52,506 nt of DNA from Streptomyces sp. A012304. Lineage in GTDB: Bacteria; Actinomycetota; Actinomycetes; Streptomycetales; Streptomycetaceae. The stretch's first letter is position 1; each line of letters begins with the position of its first letter. Positions 8,064 to 15,073 of this stretch are shown here, piece after piece. The notes under the pieces are model-generated. The model was not told where the DNA came from, made no database searches, and saw only the letters and a list, made by a program, of their open reading frames with translations. The stretch lies in NCBI RefSeq assembly GCF_026008495.1, contig NZ_BQUN01000113.1, forward strand, positions 1 to 52,506, given 5' to 3'. Made by a program: the position numbers and the translations under genes.

Positions 8064-9320
8064 ATGCCCGAGCATACCGACATTCCAGCCCCCTCGACGT
8101 TCGGGCAGCGTGTCCAACGCGCCCGCGAGCGCACCGGCAAGACGAGGGCCGTGGTGGCCGGCCTCATGGATCAGTCCACCGAGTGGGTCAAGGCCATTGA
8201 GACCGGCCGCATCGGAATGCCTCGCCTGCCCAAGCTTCTCCGGCTCGCGCACGTCCTCGGTGTCGAAGACATCGCCGAACTGACCGGAGATGAGCGCATC
8301 GCCGCCACCACCTACAGCAAGGCCCAGCACGGCGCGCTGCCCGCCATGAAGCGCGCGCTGACCACCTACCAGCTGGCGCTCGCCGACCGGGAGCCGGAGC
8401 CCGCCGACGTGCTCGCCGCGCGCCTGCGGCAGGCGTGGAAGCTATGGCACGCCCGCGACCGCCGTACGGGCCCGCGGGACACCGTCGAGGGCAACCGGTC
8501 CCGCATCGTCGCTCTGCTGCCGAACCTGCTCGCCGACACCCAGCACGCCGCGCGCGCCCTCGAGGGAACCGACCGCCGGCGCGCCCTCGTCGCGCTCGCC
8601 GAGACCTACCACCTGGCCCAGCTGTTCCTGTCCTTCCAGCCCGCCCCAGAACTCGTCGTGCTCACCGGGGACCGGGCCATGACGGCGGCTCAGGACGCCG
8701 ACAGCCCCCGCGCCATCGCCTCCGCCGCCTGGTACGTCAACCACGTCCACCGGGACGCTGGAGAGGCAGCCGAAGCCCGCGTAGAGCTGGCTGAGCAAGC
8801 TGCCGCGCTCCTGCCCGACCGCGACGACCCGGACCACATCGCCCGCCGCGGCCTGCTGTACCTGGCGGCCGCCCTGTCGTACGCGAAGACCGGCCAGGCC
8901 GGGGACGCATGGTGGTACTGGGACAAGGCCGACGCCGCGGCCCGCCAGCTGGGGGACGACTACGCGCACCCGTGGCTGATGTTCGGGCGGGGCATCGTCG
9001 ACGGCTACGCCGTCACCATGTGGAACGACTTGGTGCAGCCCGGCAAGGCGCTCCAGGTGGCGGACTCCCTCGACTTGGACCGGATCCCGTCGGCCACCCG
9101 CCGCTCGTACCACCTGATCGAGACGGCCCGCGCGTACAACCTGACCGGCGAGCGCGTGGCCGCCGTCTCCCTGCTCAAGAAGGCCTACGCGGAGTCGCCA
9201 GAGACGATCGAGTACAACCTGCACACCCGCAGCGTCCTGCCGGAGTTGGTGAAGTCCGGGCCGCGCATGGTCCGTGACGACGCACTCGGCTTGGCACGCG
9301 ACTTGGGCGTGCCCGTGTGA
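8064..9320 (+). CDS. XRE-type regulator with TPR-like C-terminal domain
   Basis: 418 residues. A helix-turn-helix lies at about residues 10-65: TFGQRVQRARERTGKTRAVV, then DQSTEWVKAIETGRIGMPRL and KLLRLAHVLGVEDIAEL. The remaining 350 residues are helical repeats with TPR-like character (for example DAWWYWDKADAAARQLGDDY and LIETARAYNLTGERVAAVSL), the layout of many Streptomyces regulators that sense peptides or proteins through the repeats. ATG 8064 has GGAG seven bases upstream. The paired operators just downstream (9328-9372) sit in front of the small-gene operon and are its most obvious targets. The ligand is unknown. Confidence 0.85.
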   Translation: MPEHTDIPAPSTFGQRVQRARERTGKTRAVVAGLMDQSTEWVKAIETGRIGMPRLPKLLRLAHVLGVEDIAELTGDERIAATTYSKAQHGALPAMKRALTTYQLALADREPEPADVLAARLRQAWKLWHARDRRTGPRDTVEGNRSRIVALLPNLLADTQHAARALEGTDRRRALVALAETYHLAQLFLSFQPAPELVVLTGDRAMTAAQDADSPRAIASAAWYVNHVHRDAGEAAEARVELAEQAAALLPDRDDPDHIARRGLLYLAAALSYAKTGQAGDAWWYWDKADAAARQLGDDYAHPWLMFGRGIVDGYAVTMWNDLVQPGKALQVADSLDLDRIPSATRRSYHLIETARAYNLTGERVAAVSLLKKAYAESPETIEYNLHTRSVLPELVKSGPRMVRDDALGLARDLGVPV

Positions 9321-9327
9321 TCACGTA

Positions 9328-9372
9328 GGGGTAGGAAGCGTACCCCTCGCCAAGGGGGTAGAGGCGGTACCC
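9328..9372 (+). promoter_or_regulatory. Tandem operators GGGTA-N7-TACCC
   Basis: Two palindromes of identical design: GGGGTA 9328-9333, seven bases, TACCCC 9341-9346; and GGGTA 9356-9360, seven bases, TACCC 9368-9372. Their centres are 27 bases apart. They lie between the XRE regulator and the small-gene operon, upstream of a likely -10 (TAGTGT, about 9394-9399). This is what a pair of dimer binding sites for the adjacent regulator would look like. Confidence 0.6.
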
Positions 9373-9416
9373 ACTGGCGGCCTCCGCCGCTCATAGTGTC
9401 GACAGCTCAGACAAGA

Positions 9417-9445
9417 CCCCCGCGACCGGGCGAACGGTCCGGGGG
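9417..9445 (+). promoter_or_regulatory. Leader hairpin before the small-gene operon
   Basis: CCCCCG, one bulged C, GACC, an eight-base loop, GGTC, CGGGGG. The structure ends 32 bases before the ATG at 9478 and leaves the AAGGAG ribosome site free. It could stabilise the transcript or attenuate it. Confidence 0.5.
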
Positions 9446-9477
9446 CGTGGCCACAGCTGCGAAGGAGCTGCGACACC

Positions 9478-9669
9478 ATGCAAGCTACAGCCTCGCCCGC
9501 GAATCGCACACAGGGCCACGGGCTCACGATCCGGGTCTACACCGTGAACCGGCACGGCACGGTCACCGCCGACACCGGCACCCGCTTCGTGCCCGCAGAC
9601 GGCCCGGCCACCGTCAGCGCGTACCCGCCGTGCGGGTGCCCGCTCCACCGTGAGGTGGTGACCCGGTGA
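9478..9669 (+). CDS. Small hypothetical protein of the integrated element
   Basis: 63 residues, family not recognised. The middle reads LTIRVYTVNRHGTVTADTGT, and the C-terminal part has PPCGCPLHREV, where two Cys and a His could bind metal. ATG 9478 is supported by AAGGAG nine bases upstream. The stop overlaps the next start as GTGA, so the two are coupled. It is the first gene behind the paired operators and is probably under control of the XRE regulator. Confidence 0.65.
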   Translation: MQATASPANRTQGHGLTIRVYTVNRHGTVTADTGTRFVPADGPATVSAYPPCGCPLHREVVTR

Positions 9670-10025
9670 ACGCCACCCGGTCCGCCACGGAAACCCCGCC
9701 GCCGGCCGCCCACGGAGTGGCCGCCGCAGCCGCCTGGTTCCTCTCGCAGAAGACACTGCCGCGCCACCAGACCGTGGCGCTGTTCGCCAACGACTTCACC
9801 AGGTACCTGGAGCGGCTGATCCCGCAGATCGAGCAGATGGCGGCCGCCCACCCCGACGACGCCGCGCAGGCGGTGGCCGCCCGGGCGGGAGTCGACGAGG
9901 CCCTCCAACGGCTGAGCCTCGCGCACCGCCCGGGCCTGAACGGCGAGGTTGAACGGGTTAAGCGGCTCGCGCGGTCCGTCGTGGCGCTGCGCACCCACTA
10001 CGAGAAGCTCGGCGGCCGGCCCTGA
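9666..10025 (+). CDS. Small helical protein, DUF6415-like
   Basis: 119 residues from GTG 9666, overlapping the previous gene by four bases. The protein is largely helical: TLPRHQTVALFANDFTRYLE, then LIPQIEQMAAAHPDDAAQAV, and EVERVKRLARSVVALRTHYE near the end. The layout resembles small Streptomyces proteins grouped as DUF6415; that match is from memory. No catalytic motif is visible. It belongs to the small-gene operon of the element. Confidence 0.65.
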   Translation: MNATRSATETPPPAAHGVAAAAAWFLSQKTLPRHQTVALFANDFTRYLERLIPQIEQMAAAHPDDAAQAVAARAGVDEALQRLSLAHRPGLNGEVERVKRLARSVVALRTHYEKLGGRP

Positions 10026-10108
10026 AGGCCATCGCAGCGCTGCTCCTCTACGTCGCGGCTGTGTCCGCTCCCGTCCTCGTCCTGGTGCTGGCGCGGACCC
10101 TGGCCTGA
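10022..10108 (+). CDS. Possible 28-residue membrane peptide with CTG start
   Basis: The stop of the preceding gene overlaps a CTG as CTGA, and the frame then reads LKAIAALLLYVAAVSAPVLV and onwards to a stop at 10106-10108: one hydrophobic segment of about 22 residues after a Lys. No ATG or GTG lies in a suitable place, so expression would need a CTG start by coupling. It may be chance. Confidence 0.25.
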   Translation: MKAIAALLLYVAAVSAPVLVLVLARTLA

Positions 10109-10153
10109 CGCACCCCCACGGCGACCGCGGGTCAGGGTCGCACCCCGAAACGT

Positions 10154-10243
10154 CCCTCCCGTCCCGGACCGCAAGCCGGGGCGGGAGGGGCCCGCAAGAA
10201 GCCCGCCCCGTCGCAGGATCCGGAAGACCTCGGCGGGGCGGGC
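10154..10243 (+). promoter_or_regulatory. Two strong hairpins with a competing pairing
   Basis: Arm 1 (10154-10167) pairs with arm 2 (10176-10189) over 14 bases with one G-T pair. Arm 3 GCCCGCCCCG (10201-10210) pairs perfectly with arm 4 CGGGGCGGGC (10234-10243). Arm 2 also contains CGGGGCGGG (10177-10185), which can pair over nine bases with arm 3. The first hairpin may simply end the upstream operon; the second stands 10 bases before the AAGGAG site of the next gene. The 1:2, 2:3, 3:4 arrangement is the layout of an attenuator. Confidence 0.5.
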
Positions 10244-10258
10244 GTCAGAAGGAGACTG

Positions 10259-10564
10259 ATGGACCCCGTTGACGAGCAGCTGCCGGTCCCACCGCCCTTC
10301 ATGTGGGCGTGCGACGACTGCGCCGAGCTGCTGGACGCGCTGGCCGAGACGGTCACTGCGGATGCGGGCTGCTTCACCGAGCAGATGGCTATCGCGCGGC
10401 ACATCGTGGAAGAACACCCTGACGCCGTACCTGAGTCCCACACCACTGGCTGCGGCCAGTGCCCGCACTACGCAGCCCGCAGCGACGGCGACCCCCGGGG
10501 GGTGTGGGCGCAGCACCGAGCCCGCGACCTGTTCCTGCCGGCATCTGTCGCCCGGCTGCTGTAG
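10259..10564 (+). CDS. Hypothetical Cys-rich small protein
   Basis: 101 residues, family not recognised. It holds a CDDC motif near residue 18 and a CGQCPHY motif near residue 65, with His residues between and after them (ARHIVEEHPD, ESHTTGCGQC). This suggests a zinc-binding site. ATG 10259 has AAGGAG seven bases upstream. A 10-base perfect hairpin precedes the ribosome site, as a hairpin also precedes the gene at 9478. It is the last intact gene of the element on this strand. Confidence 0.65.
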   Translation: MDPVDEQLPVPPPFMWACDDCAELLDALAETVTADAGCFTEQMAIARHIVEEHPDAVPESHTTGCGQCPHYAARSDGDPRGVWAQHRARDLFLPASVARLL

Positions 10565-10642
10565 GCCGCCCGGTCCCCCCTGAGCGGCCCCGTCTGCCCG
10601 CCCCCCGTGGCGGATGGGCGGCGTCTTTCGCGTCCCGACAGT

Positions 10643-10792
10643 CGGTCGACGAAGGGAAACGCGAGTGTCGAGCACGGCCGCGATCCGAAGGAGGTCGCCG
10701 TAGCGGGGATCTCCTTCTCCGGACTCGATGCGCTTGAGGGTACTGCGGCTCAGGCCGGTGGCCTCGCAAAAGGACTCCTGTGATGGAGTCAG
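10643..10792 (-). pseudogene. Truncated XRE helix-turn-helix remnant
   Basis: Reading from 10792 the frame gives LTPSQESFCEATGLSRSTLK followed by RIESGEGDPRYGDLLRIAAV, an unmistakable XRE helix-turn-helix. The codon before it is TAA (10793-10795), and no ATG or GTG opens the frame, so the first helix of the domain is missing. Beyond about 10643 the frame runs on as Arg/Pro-rich shadow of the gene at 10259-10564. It is a broken regulator, probably cut by the same rearrangement that damaged the right end of the element. Confidence 0.6.
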
Positions 10793-10879
10793 TTAACGAA
10801 GGTGACCTGAGTCTTCACGGTTTCGTCTGCCTCGGGCCCGCCGCGGTGGAGGCTTGCGGTCGTCCGCTGGGGCGGGGGC

Positions 10880-11104
10880 TCACAGGGTCGATTGGCGGCT
10901 GCGCTCAGTCGTGCGCTCGCGCAGTAGTAGCCAGGGCCGGATGTCGCCGCGTTCGTCGGTGGGTTCGGCGCTGCCCCGGAGCAGGGTGGTGTAGGCCGCC
11001 GTCCCTGCCCGGCTCGGATGTGGTGGCGGTCCGGCGTCGTTCCCGACCGTGATCGATCTGGTCATGTTCTTCCAGACCCTGTCGGCGTGCGGTGCGCTGA
11101 CCAT
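10880..11104 (-). CDS. Hypothetical 74-residue protein at the element's right end
   Basis: 74 residues, family not recognised; Thr, Arg and Pro rich, with segments HADRVWKNMTRSITVGNDAG and RAGTAAYTTLLRGSAEP. ATG 11104 has an excellent ribosome site (GGGGAGG, five-base spacing), which is the main support. It begins 25 bases after the stop of the radical SAM 5' remnant on the same strand, so the old radical SAM promoter should now drive it. Its own C-terminus may be truncated. Confidence 0.5.
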   Translation of the reverse strand: MVSAPHADRVWKNMTRSITVGNDAGPPPHPSRAGTAAYTTLLRGSAEPTDERGDIRPWLLLRERTTERSRQSTL

Positions 11105-11129
11105 GGGAAACCTCCCCAGCTGAATAGGG

Positions 11130-11234
11130 TCATGGAGTGAAGTGCGCGCGGGTGGTCACCGCGTCCGCCCCGAACAGCGCGGGGTCCGCGGCACGGTCGT
11201 GACGGGACTTCACTGTGAGGTTCTCCCAGCGCAT
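11130..11234 (-). pseudogene. 5' remnant of the split radical SAM gene
   Basis: ATG 11234 with GGAGG five bases upstream opens a 34-codon frame. It begins MRWENL and continues through ALFGADAVTTR, the characteristic start of the Rv2578c-type radical SAM family. After that Arg (about 11148) the match stops, the frame reads AHFTP and ends. From memory of the family about 45 residues, including the first Cys of the CxxxCxxC motif, should lie between this point and the piece at 5008-5841; I cannot find them in the window. Start signals of the old gene are intact. Confidence 0.75.
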
Positions 11235-11401
11235 GAGGCCTCCTCGGTAGCACTGGGCCCACAATAGAACATCTGTTCCCATGATCGTGCGAGGGTTCTT
11301 TCCGATCGCCGGGCGACCGCTTGCGACCCCCGATTTGGGCGGCTGCCGACCGGGGTGGTTGGCTTGGCCCGACCCCGAGATACAAGGACCTGGAGGAACC
11401 C

Positions 11402-11845
11402 ATGGCGCAGGTCGAGGCCACCACCGAGCGGATCGTCGCGGCGAGCCCGGACAAGGTGTTCGACACGCTCGCCGACTACAGCGACACGCGCGGGAAGCTG
11501 CTGCCCGAGCAGTTCAGCGAGTACGAGGTGCGCGAGGGCGGCGACGGCGAGGGCACCCTCGTCCACTGGAAGCTCCAGGCCACCAGCAAGCGTGTGCGCG
11601 ACTGCCTCCTGGAGGTCACCGAGCCCACCGACGGCGAACTCGTCGAGAAGGACCGCAACTCCTCGATGGTCACCGTCTGGCGCGTCACCCCGGCCGGCGA
11701 GGGCACCTCCCGGGTGGTCGTGACCACGACCTGGACCGGTGCCGGCGGCATCGGCGGCTTCTTCGAGAAGACCTTCGCGCCCAAGGGCCTCGGCCGGATC
11801 TACGACGCGATCCTCACCAGGCTCGCCGCCGAGGTCGAGAAGTAG
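11402..11845 (+). CDS. SRPBCC-family protein
   Basis: 147 residues with the START/Bet v1-like (SRPBCC) layout: an N-terminal strand VEATTERIVAASPDKVFDTL, the helix with ADYSDTRGKLLPEQFSEYEV, a run of antiparallel strands, and a long C-terminal helix ending RIYDAILTRLAAEVEK. The fold makes a hydrophobic ligand cavity; the ligand is unknown. ATG 11402 has GGAGG six bases upstream. The gene is divergent from the radical SAM remnant and probably marks undisturbed chromosome to the right of the element. Confidence 0.8.
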   Translation: MAQVEATTERIVAASPDKVFDTLADYSDTRGKLLPEQFSEYEVREGGDGEGTLVHWKLQATSKRVRDCLLEVTEPTDGELVEKDRNSSMVTVWRVTPAGEGTSRVVVTTTWTGAGGIGGFFEKTFAPKGLGRIYDAILTRLAAEVEK

Positions 11846-12094
11846 CACCAGGGGCGTACGGCCCCACCCGTCGATCCCCCCTCACCGGTTCGAGTGGTTC
11901 TCACCCCTGACCGGTTCGGCCCGTAACTCGTCGCGCCTGCTCCGGGTTGCCGCTTCCACGCGGACCGGGTGCGGCAGGTGCGACGAGGGGAGCGGCAGGT
12001 GGGCGGGACCACGCTGGTGCAGGGCGGACTCCACGGGGAACCGCCGAACACTCCGGCTCGGTGCCGCCCCCGCGAACCCCCGCCACCGACCCCC

Positions 12095-12217
12095 GTGCGG
12101 TCGGTCTTCCTCGCCCTGACGCTCGCCCTGTCGCCGACGGCGCTAGAGCCGATGATCGTCGCCACCGTCCTGCCGAAGATCGTCGGCGAGCTGCACGGCG
12201 CGCACCGGATGTCCTGG
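12095..12217 (+). pseudogene. Fragment of an MFS (DHA2-type) drug transporter
   Basis: About 40 codons read VFLALTLALSPTALEPMIVA then TVLPKIVGELHGAHRMSW, close to the first transmembrane segment and following loop of EmrB/QacA-type exporters (which usually read ALDxTIVATALPxIVGEL). The sequence before it and after it in this frame is not transporter-like, and no other piece is visible. The conserved Asp of the first segment is replaced by Glu. It is a decayed relic within a stretch (11846-12472) that otherwise holds no gene. Confidence 0.5.
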
Positions 12218-12342
12218 CCTCCGGCGAGTGCACCGTCGTCGCCGTGGGCTACCCGCCGGCCGCCACCGTCCTCCAGCTGGCCGGCGGCGGCCGCACCGAG
12301 TGTGATCCGCGCCTGCCGGCACGACGACTGACGGCATGTCGC

Positions 12343-12393
12343 CTACCGGCCCTACCCGCCGGTAGGAAGGTGCCGCCAATTCCGGAATTGGCG
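12343..12393 (+). promoter_or_regulatory. Two palindromes upstream of the SpoIIE-type phosphatase
   Basis: CTACCGGC (12343-12350) and GCCGGTAG (12358-12365) form a perfect inverted repeat with a seven-base loop. A perfect 20-base palindrome, CGCCAATTCCGGAATTGGCG, follows at 12374-12393. They lie 80 to 130 bases before the ATG at 12473. The second is too symmetric to be a loop-forming terminator and fits a DNA-binding site. Confidence 0.5.
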
Positions 12394-12472
12394 CACATCG
12401 CGAGCGGGGCGCGCCGTACGGTGGGGGCTGCGGACAGATCTTGCGCAGCTCTGGGGAGAGAGGGCCTGGGCC

Positions 12473-14935
12473 ATGGACCACGGCACCGAGAGGGACGCGC
12501 CTTTCGGCCGCGGGGCCGACAGCGGTGCGGCGGCCGAACCCTCCGGCGCCGGGCGCGTCCCGCTCGCCGTGGTCCTCGTCGACCGCGCCGGCCTCGTCTC
12601 GCACTGGAGCGCCGGCGCCCGCCGCCTCTTCGGCGCCGCCAAGGACGAGGCGATCGGCCGGCCCGCGCTCGACCTGCTCCCCGTCTCCGGCGCCCTCCCC
12701 GAGGTGGACGACGACCTCCCGTACGGCGACCACATGACCTACGACGGTCTCGGCCCCGGGCTGGAGACCTCCCTCGACGGCCAGTTGAGCCATCCGGCGT
12801 CCGGACGGGCCCGGCTGACCGTGCCCGGCCGGGACCGTGCCGACGTGCTGTGGTGGGCGTACCCGCTCGTCGGGCCCGGGCGTGAGCGGCTGCTCGTGCT
12901 GGCCGCCGACGCCGAGGGGCTGCTCCGGCCCGACCAGGGCGACCGGCTGCTCGTCGAGCGTGTCGCGCCCGGCTTCGCACTGCACACCGACTTCCCCGGC
13001 GCCGAGGAACTCGCCCGCAGGCTCCCCGAGATCCTGCCCAGCATGAGCGTCGGCGAGAGCGCCCGCATCGTCGCGCAGGTCCTCGAACTCGGCTACCCCG
13101 TCCTGGAGTTCAGCCAGAACGACCGGGTTCCGGTGACCCCCGACTGGGGGGTGTCCCGGCGGGTGCAGCGCAGGGCGCGCCGGGAGCGGGCCGCGCGGGC
13201 CGCCGCCGAGGGCAGACCCCTGCCGCCGGACCCGGCCGACGAGGGCGAGGACCTCGAGTACGCCGCCGTCCGCGAGCGCCTGGAGTTCCTCAACGAGGTC
13301 AGCGGCAGGATCGGCACCTCCCTCGACCTGTCCCGCACGATCATCGAGGTCAGCAAGGCCGTCGTCCCGCGCTTCACCGACGTCGCCGGCACCTATCTGC
13401 GCGAACAGGTCGTCGCCGGTGAGGGGTTCCCCGAGGGCGTGCCGGACACGACCACCCTGTGGCACCGGGTCGCCGTCGAGCACACCGACGAACCCGGCCG
13501 CTGGGACGACGTCGTGCCCGTGGGCGAGGCCATGCCCTTCCCCGCGCACACACCGTTCTTCCAGTGCATGACGACGGGCGAGCCGGTCCTGGTGCCGCGC
13601 ATCAGCGAGCAGATGGGCCACGCCATCGCCTCGCAGTTCGACAAGCGCGACATCCGGCCGCTCATCACGCACCGCTCCATGCTGGTCGTACCGCTGAAGG
13701 CCCGCAACGTCGTCCTCGGCTTCATGATCCTGCTGCGCCACCCCGAGCGCGCCGAGTTCAACGACATGGACCGGGTCACCGGCGCGGAACTCGCCGCCCG
13801 CGCGGGCCTCGTGCTCGACAACGCCCGCATGTACACCTACCAGGAGGCCGTCGCCGAGACCCTCCAGGACAGCATGCTGCCGCACATCCCGGCGCGGATG
13901 GCGGGCTGCGACATCGCCACCCGCTATCTGCCGGGCACGCTGCTCGGGCGCGTCGGCGGCGACTGGTTCGACTCCGTGAAGCTGCCCGGCGCCCGCACCG
14001 CACTCGTCGTCGGCGACGTCATGGGCCACGGCCTCAACTCCGCCGCCATGATGGGCCAGTTGCGTACGGCCGTACAGACCATGGCCGCGCTCGACCTGCC
14101 GCCCGCCCGGCTGCTGCGCAACCTGGACGACCTCGCCCAGCGGCTCGGCGAGACCTACCTCGCGACCTGCCTGTACGCCGTCTACGACCCGATAGCGGGC
14201 GAGCTGCACCTCGCCAACGCGGGCCACATCCCGCCGGTGCTGGTCCGCGCCGACGACGGCCGCAGCGAGCTGCTGGACCTGCCCACGGGCGCGCCGATCG
14301 GTGTCGGCGGGGTGCCGTTCGAGGCGGTACGCGTGCGCGTGGGGCCCGGCGACCGGCTGGTCATGTGCACCGACGGGCTGGTCGAGGTGCGCGGCGAGGA
14401 CATCGGCGTGGGGCTCGCCACGCTCTGCGAGTCGGCCGCCCACCCGGCCGCCTCCATGGACGACGCCTGCGACACCATCATCCGCGCCCTCAACACGCGC
14501 GGCGGCCGCAAGGACGACGTGGCCCTGCTCATGGCCCGTCTCAACGGCATCGCGCCCGAGGACGTCGCCGAGTGGCGTTTCCCCCTCGACCCGGCCCAGG
14601 TCGGCCGGGCCCGCGCCGTGGTCCGCGAGCAGCTCCACGACTGGGGCCTGGCCCGGCTCGTCGACTCCGCCGAGCTGATGGTCAGCGAGCTGGTCACCAA
14701 CGCCGTACGGCACTCCCACGCGCAGCCGGTGGCCCTGCGGCTGGTGCGCGGGGACACGCTGCTGTGCGAGGTGGACGACGACGACCACGACCTGCCGACC
14801 CTGCTGAGCGCCGGGCCCCGCGACGAGGCAGGGCGAGGACTTCGGGTGGTCAGCAGGCTGGCCCGCGAGTGGGGGACCAGCCGTACCGGCGGGGGCAAGT
14901 CCGTGTGGTTCGAGCTGACCCTGCCCAGGCGCTGA
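12473..14935 (+). CDS. PAS/GAF/SpoIIE phosphatase with C-terminal ATPase domain
   Basis: 820 residues. In order: a PAS-like domain (about 25-150, LAVVLVDRAGLVSHWSAGAR), a linker, a GAF domain (about 265-455, beginning LEFLNEVSGRIGTSLDLSRT), a PP2C/SpoIIE phosphatase domain (about 470-690, with TRYLPGTLLGRVGGDWFDS, VGDVMGHGLNSAAMMGQLR and a late MCTDGLVEVRGEDI), and a HATPase/anti-sigma kinase domain (about 695-815, with ELMVSELVTNAVRHSH and DEAGRGLRVVSRLAREWG). Such proteins dephosphorylate anti-sigma antagonists and may phosphorylate them too, setting stress or developmental sigma activity. The metal-binding Asp residues of the phosphatase are present (GGDWFD, GDVMGHG). Its partner is not in the window. 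Confidence 0.92.
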   Translation: MDHGTERDAPFGRGADSGAAAEPSGAGRVPLAVVLVDRAGLVSHWSAGARRLFGAAKDEAIGRPALDLLPVSGALPEVDDDLPYGDHMTYDGLGPGLETSLDGQLSHPASGRARLTVPGRDRADVLWWAYPLVGPGRERLLVLAADAEGLLRPDQGDRLLVERVAPGFALHTDFPGAEELARRLPEILPSMSVGESARIVAQVLELGYPVLEFSQNDRVPVTPDWGVSRRVQRRARRERAARAAAEGRPLPPDPADEGEDLEYAAVRERLEFLNEVSGRIGTSLDLSRTIIEVSKAVVPRFTDVAGTYLREQVVAGEGFPEGVPDTTTLWHRVAVEHTDEPGRWDDVVPVGEAMPFPAHTPFFQCMTTGEPVLVPRISEQMGHAIASQFDKRDIRPLITHRSMLVVPLKARNVVLGFMILLRHPERAEFNDMDRVTGAELAARAGLVLDNARMYTYQEAVAETLQDSMLPHIPARMAGCDIATRYLPGTLLGRVGGDWFDSVKLPGARTALVVGDVMGHGLNSAAMMGQLRTAVQTMAALDLPPARLLRNLDDLAQRLGETYLATCLYAVYDPIAGELHLANAGHIPPVLVRADDGRSELLDLPTGAPIGVGGVPFEAVRVRVGPGDRLVMCTDGLVEVRGEDIGVGLATLCESAAHPAASMDDACDTIIRALNTRGGRKDDVALLMARLNGIAPEDVAEWRFPLDPAQVGRARAVVREQLHDWGLARLVDSAELMVSELVTNAVRHSHAQPVALRLVRGDTLLCEVDDDDHDLPTLLSAGPRDEAGRGLRVVSRLAREWGTSRTGGGKSVWFELTLPRR

Positions 14936-15073
14936 GCGGGGGGAATCGGGCCGTACGCCCTTCGAACGCGGCGTGAAGTTCCGGCCGTCGTGCTTGTCCG
15001 CACCGCCGGGGAACGATAAACCGTACTCGCCCGTCGCTTACGGCGGATCAGCCGCTCACCTGGGGAGTTGTGC

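Noticed and set aside
12143..14788. An 881-codon open frame on the minus strand opposite the SpoIIE-type gene
   Set aside because: It is the antisense shadow that high-GC genes create; its protein has no recognisable domain, while the plus-strand frame has four clear ones.
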